From Myrica gale (taxonomy: Eukaryota; Streptophyta; Magnoliopsida; Fagales; Myricaceae): 64,000 bases of DNA. Position 1 is the stretch's first letter, and each line of letters opens with the position of its first letter. Of the stretch, positions 60,201 through 64,000 are shown one piece after another. A program made the position numbers and the translations under genes. The stretch is taken from NCBI GenBank assembly GCA_963930655.1, contig OZ005609.1:12010501-12074500 (forward strand), given 5' to 3'. The notes under the pieces were generated by a model. The model was not told where the DNA came from, did no database searches, and worked only from the letters and a program-made list of their open reading frames with translations.

Positions 60201-63200
60201 GTTGTATGTAGACAGTTGCTTTGGACATTACTTGATTGCTAGAACTGTCACTGTTACTTATTTTCCAGTTTTATGTTCTTATACATTATCTGTTTCCAGA
60301 AAGAAGGATAGCAACATTTTTAACTACAATCGGGCAGAAGTTTCTATCTGTGTATAGATCATGTGGAACCTACATTGCTTTTGTGACTATTCTCCTCACG
60401 GTGTACCTGGTGAGACCCAATCATATATCATGTGGGTACTTATTCCTTCTCCTTGTTTGGATAATTGGAAGACAACTTGTTGAGAGGACAAAAAAAAGGC
60501 TGTGGTTTCCATTAAAAGCATATGCAATCATGGTATTTCTCTTTATCTATAGCCTGAATAGCTTCTCCAGCTTTGAGATGTGGCTGTCCAAGTTGATAGA
60601 TCTCTATTTTTATTTGGGCTACGACTCACAAGCGTCGTTGTTGGAAAATGTTTGGGAATCCTTGGCAGTCTTGGTTGTGATGCAACTTTATAGTTATGAA
60701 AGAAGGCAGAGCAGGTATAACAGGGCACATGAATCAGATCCACTGAAATCTGGAGTGCTTGGGTTTCTCAGACGTTTTCTTATTTGGCACAGCCAGAAGA
60801 TCTTGTTTATTGCTTTGTTCTATGCATCTTTATCGCCAATTAGTGCGTTTGGTTTTTTGTACCTACTTGGGCTCGTCATCTGTTCAACGCTGCCTAAAGA
60901 TTCCCATGTCCCATCCAAATCATTCTTGGTTTACACTGGATCTCTAGTGATAGCTGAGTATATCTTTCAGATGTGGGGTGAACAGGCTGGGATGTTTCCT
61001 GGACAGAAACACTCCGCTCTCTCCCTTTTTTTGGGCTTTTCTATATTTAAGCAAGGGTTTTGGGGACTAGAATCAGGCTTGAGGGGAAAAGTGCTGGTAA
61101 TTGCTGCATGTACTCTTCAATACAATGTATTCCGTTGGTTAGGGAAGACACCTAGTTCTATTTCAAATAAAGGGCAGTGGAAAGAGCCTTGTCCATTGTT
61201 CGTTTCAGAAGAGGATGTCTCAGTTGATGTTTCCAGTTCAAATGATGACCACAAGCCATTATCAGATTCTGGTGCACTGTCTTTCAAACAAGAGGGAGTG
61301 AAAAGCTATTCATGGCCCTTTTTCACCTCTGGTCTGTCTCAATCAGCTAATTCTGTATCCTCCAAAACAGGCAGTGACGAGGGTCGTAGTGCTAGAAAAT
61401 ATTCATTTGGATATATCTGGGGTAGTACCAGGGAAAGTCACAAGTGGAACAAGAAGCGGATTCTTGCATTGAGAAAGGAGAGATTTGAAACTCAGAAGAC
61501 ACTCTTAAAAATATATTTTAAGTTTTGGATGGAGAATTTGTTTAATCTCTTTGGTCTTGAGATAAATATGATCACCTTGCTTCTTGCCAGCTTTGCTTTA
61601 TTGAATGCCATCTCTATCCTATATATTGCATTGCTTGCTGTTTGCATTCTTCTGGATCGGCGCATTATACGTAAATTGTGGCCCGTGCTAGTATTCTTGT
61701 TTGCATCTATTCTTCTTCTCGAGTACTTTGCCATCTGGAAGAACACTTGGCCTTTTAATCAACATGTTCCAAGTGAGACGAATGTACACTGCCATGACTG
61801 CTGGAGCAGCTCGACTCAATATTTCCAGTATTGCAGGGACTGTTGGTTGGGTATGACTTTCTTGACCATGCTATGATTGTTTCTTAGTTGTGTATTTGTC
61901 TTACTTGTTTTCTGTAAGTGGTACAATGAATAAATTTTATCTTCTGAAAAAGTCTAAATATACAGGTGTTCAACCTATTCGGTATCCTGCGTAAACTTTA
62001 AATCTTCTTGCTTTCTGTAATCATGGTGTTTTTGTTATTTTTCTCCTTCTTTGTTTTGTGTCTGAAAGAAACTCATTATATATGTTTGAGAAGGATTGTG
62101 ACAAGCTTCGGGTGTTTTTCCTATGTTCAACTTGCAACCATTTTCCCCCTTATATCTGGCCACATGCTTGGGCTAATTCCCAAGCCATCCCACTTATGTT
62201 TTTCTATTACTTATGATTTTTAAATTATTTATTGTTCATTTGTGTCTCAGTCTTTATGCACTTTAAGCCATTTATCTTATTCCGTATACATTGTCTGCCA
62301 CATTTCCTGCAGGACTTATTGTTGATGATCCCCGTACACTTATAAGCTATTTTATGGTCTTCATGTTTGCTTGTTTCAAACTTCGTGCTGATCACGTGTC
62401 CAGTTTCTCTGAGTCGTCTACATTTCGCCAGATGATATCTCAACGTAAAAACATGTTTGTCTGGAGAGATCTATCTTTTGAAACTAAAAGCATGTGGACA
62501 TTTCTTGACTACATGAGGCTTTACTGCTACTGCCATCTATTGGATCTTGTACTTGCGTTGATTTTGATTACTGGAACCCTTGAGTATGACATACTGCACC
62601 TCGGTTATCTTGCTTTTGCTCTGGTTTTCTTTCGAATGAGACTTCAAATACTAAAGAAGAAGAACAAGATATTCAGGTTCTTGCGAATATACAACTTCGC
62701 TCTCATTGTTCTGTCTCTTGCCTATCAATCTCCTTTTGTAGGGGAAGTTAGTGCAGGGAAGTGTGAGACAGTGGATTACATATACGAAATGTTTGGATTC
62801 TACAAATATGCCTATGGATTCCGGATTACTGCAAGATCTGCACTTGTTGAAATTATCATATTTATGCTGGTGTCACTTCAGTCACATATGTTTTCCTCCC
62901 AAGAGTTTGATTACGTGTTCCGATATCTTGAAGCTGAGCAAATTGGTGCCATTGTGCATGAACAAGAGAAGAAAGCTGCATGGAAAACAGCACAGCTACA
63001 GCATATTCGAGAATCTGAGGAGAAGAAACGCCTGCGTAACTTGCAAGTGGAGAAGATGAAATCCGAGATGCTTAACTTGCAAATCCAGCTACACAGCACG
63101 AACTCAACTGCTAACTGCAATGGCTCTTCTCCTTGCTGTGAAGGCCTAAGGAGGAGGTGGAAGAGTACTTCTGTTACTTCCAATAATGATACTGGGACTC

Positions 63201-64000
63201 CTGATAAAGAAGAACTAATTCTCATGAAACAGGAACAAGTTATCAGAGAGGATTCCCTATTCCCTTTTGAATTGCACGAATCCCCTGCTATTATGAATGC
63301 AGAAAGTCCATCAGCAGCTGAGACTACAAAGCATTCTATGGATTCTACTAACTGTGAGATCACTGAAGTAGAGATGGATGCTTCTGATAGTGCCTTTTTT
63401 GATTTGGACAAAAAAGAGAAAAATAAAGGCCAGGAGAAGGAAAACCCATTGTTGTCTGCAGTACAGATGATAGGTGATGGGGTCTCCCAAGTGCAGTCTA
63501 TTGGAAATTTGGCAGTCAACAACCTTGTGAGCTTCTTGAATATAGGAAAAGAAGATTCAGAAATGAAACGAAACTCTTTTGTCGAAGATGTAGTATATGA
63601 TGAGATGGAGAGCCAAAAATCAGAGTACTTGTCTTTGGAGCGGTCATCTTCTCTGCAATCTGATCAGAGTTCTGATGCTGCGAATCTGCAGTTAGGAAGG
63701 ATCTTCCGTCACATATGGTCCCAAATGAGATCGAATAATGATGTTGTGTGTTATTGTTGCTTTGTTCTCATCTTTCTATGGAACTTTAGTCTGCTTTCTA
63801 TGGTGTATCTTGCAGCTCTATTCTTGTATGCTCTATGTGCAAATACTGGCCCAAGTTCAATCTTTTGGGTTATCATGCTCATCTACACAGAATTCTATAT
63901 TTTGCTTCAGTATCTGTACCAGATTATCATCCAGCACTGTGGGTTAAGTATTGACTCAGACCTGCTTCGTGAGTTGGGATTCCCTGCGCACAAAATAATG
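42268..64000 (+). CDS. PIEZO1: PIEZO-type mechanosensitive ion channel (5' part, runs off the window)
   Basis: A very large multi-pass channel opened by membrane tension. Fifteen exons join with consistent phases: 42268-42316, 42868-42948, 43406-43565, 44190-44347, 51930-52086, 52219-52405, 54055-54170, 55925-56009, 56961-57176, 57265-57442, 58914-59042, 59240-59413, 59621-59854, 60300-61850 and 62313 to the edge. They give 1721 codons without a stop; plant PIEZOs are about 2,480 aa, so the anchor, cap and pore lie beyond 64000. The N-terminus is [20 protein letters not shown]. The exons encode many hydrophobic segments in the 4-helix blade pattern, for example PWRLLQ-like [21 protein letters not shown] charged, helical, coiled-coil-like stretch ([18 protein letters not shown]...) occurs in exon 15, followed by an acidic disordered loop. 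Intron 4 (7.6 kb) is inflated by nested retroelements. Confidence 0.95.
43585..44119. mobile_element. Terminal-inverted-repeat element in PIEZO intron 3
   Basis: The left end reads TAGGGAAATTACTCAAAAAG then TCCATG, and the right end, reversed, TAGGGAAAATACTCCAACG then TCCATAGGG. Similarity extends about 45 bases inward with gaps, and both arms then have TTTTTCAAA-like text. The ~535-base interior has no transposase. I could not find an exact target duplication, so the superfamily (Mutator-like suspected) is open. Confidence 0.55.
45924..46124 (-). mobile_element. tRNA-derived SINE, about 200 bp, inside LINE B
   Basis: On the minus strand it begins CCCCAAGGATTTGGTGTGG and carries pol III-type sites: a box A-like TGGTGTGGTGGTAAGGC near 46110 and a box B-like AGTTCGAGCCC near 46055. 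It ends in about 10 A residues. An exact 16-base direct repeat GCTCTACCAAATACAT flanks it (45908-45923 and 46125-46140); removing one copy plus the SINE restores contiguous LINE B sequence. The body (about 130 bases after the tRNA-like head) is GC-rich and non-coding. Confidence 0.9.
46128..49613 (-). pseudogene. LINE B ORF2: endonuclease and reverse transcriptase (broken)
   Basis: Begins [18 protein letters not shown] at 49613 and continues with [25 protein letters not shown] and [19 protein letters not shown] (APE endonuclease). The piece 48943-47786 holds [25 protein letters not shown] and [13 protein letters not shown]; 47651-47031 carries [12 protein letters not shown], the catalytic motif; 47015-46128 carries the zf-RVT region [19 protein letters not shown]. 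Breaks: a stop after VFKNLD at 49308, a frameshift near 48940, another near 47790-47660, and a stop around 47030. These make it inactive. Confidence 0.9.
49610..50479 (-). pseudogene. LINE B ORF1, 5'-truncated, with internal repeat
   Basis: Open from the truncation point to TGA at 49610-49612. The middle contains two copies of a roughly 75-residue unit (each with [23 protein letters not shown]), plus a doubled ASGHSEVEL. The C-terminal domain ([51 protein letters not shown]) matches LINE D and LINE E ORF1 ends. The stop overlaps the ORF2 start in ATGA. Confidence 0.8.
54640..54766 (+). mobile_element. Possible L1-type LINE 3' UTR remnant, PIEZO intron 7
   Basis: TGTGGGTGTTTTGGTTC and the end TTTTAAATGAAAATCATTTT followed by ACTTATCAAAGAG resemble the AATAAAATTTTACTTATCAAA ends of the other LINEs. 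No coding part or target duplication is seen. Confidence 0.4.
54884..55272 (+). mobile_element. 5'-truncated L1-type LINE 3' end, PIEZO intron 7 (LINE H)
   Basis: Encodes the ORF2 C-terminal tail ([38 protein letters not shown]) and ends with TTTTTCAATAAAATAAAAAA. It is sense to PIEZO. No clear target duplication is visible. Confidence 0.85.
57935..58320. mobile_element. Possible MITE in PIEZO intron 10
   Basis: Left text ATATGTTTGGATGTGAAAA and the reverse of the right end, GGCTATGTTTGGTTTTAGG, are loosely alike over about 20 bases, and the enclosed ~385 bases are T-rich and non-coding. The ends match poorly and no target duplication is certain, so this is tentative. Confidence 0.25.

Overview
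The window is nuclear DNA of a flowering plant, most likely a woody eudicot. The host genes have canonical GT-AG introns, and their proteins match plant families: GATL, RRP4, ABP1 with a KDEL tail, mTERF, RPH1 and PIEZO. Intergenic DNA is AT-rich, and plant L1-type LINEs, a Ty1/copia element, a tRNA-type SINE and MITEs are frequent. The species cannot be named from sequence alone.

Layout. 50-766: last exon of an unrecognised gene (+). 1779-2825: GATL-type GT8 glycosyltransferase (-), tail to tail with it. 2.9-7.9 kb: gene-poor DNA with microsatellites, a diverged duplicated segment and a promoter-like module followed by a 216-base purine-rich tract. 8514-14558: RRP4, exosome cap subunit (+), 7 coding exons, 327 aa. 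15579-19516: ABP1 (-), 5 exons, 188 aa, convergent with RRP4. 20889-22431: an mTERF4-like gene broken by a stop and frameshifts. 23104-27999: a complete copia element with identical 219-bp LTRs and a 5-bp target duplication, but a broken pol. 28.0-29.9 kb: intergenic, with a 143-bp tandem duplication and a Mutator-like MITE. 29970-35313: a decayed LINE (+). 35314-38126: a partial duplicate of the RRP4-ABP1 junction carrying an RRP4 pseudogene. 38859-40071: RPH1 (-), 4 exons, 220 aa. 42268-64000: the first 15 coding exons (1721 codons, reading frame continuous) of a PIEZO mechanosensitive channel (+), which runs off the right edge before the pore module.

The most structured part is PIEZO intron 4 (44348-51929). 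There a tRNA-like SINE sits inside a LINE, which sits inside a second LINE, which sits inside a third, oppositely oriented LINE; three of the four insertions have recognisable target-site duplications, giving an order of events. Other L1 pieces lie in RRP4 introns 3 and 4, ABP1 intron 4 and PIEZO intron 7. One of them (9762-11983) has ORF1 and a 3' end but no ORF2, and it landed exactly on an RRP4 splice acceptor, duplicating it.

The host genes are functionally unrelated and independently transcribed; there is no operon-like logic. I found no CRISPR, rRNA or free-standing tRNA gene. Exon boundaries were worked out by hand from frame continuity, splice dinucleotides and remembered family sequences, and were not checked against transcripts.
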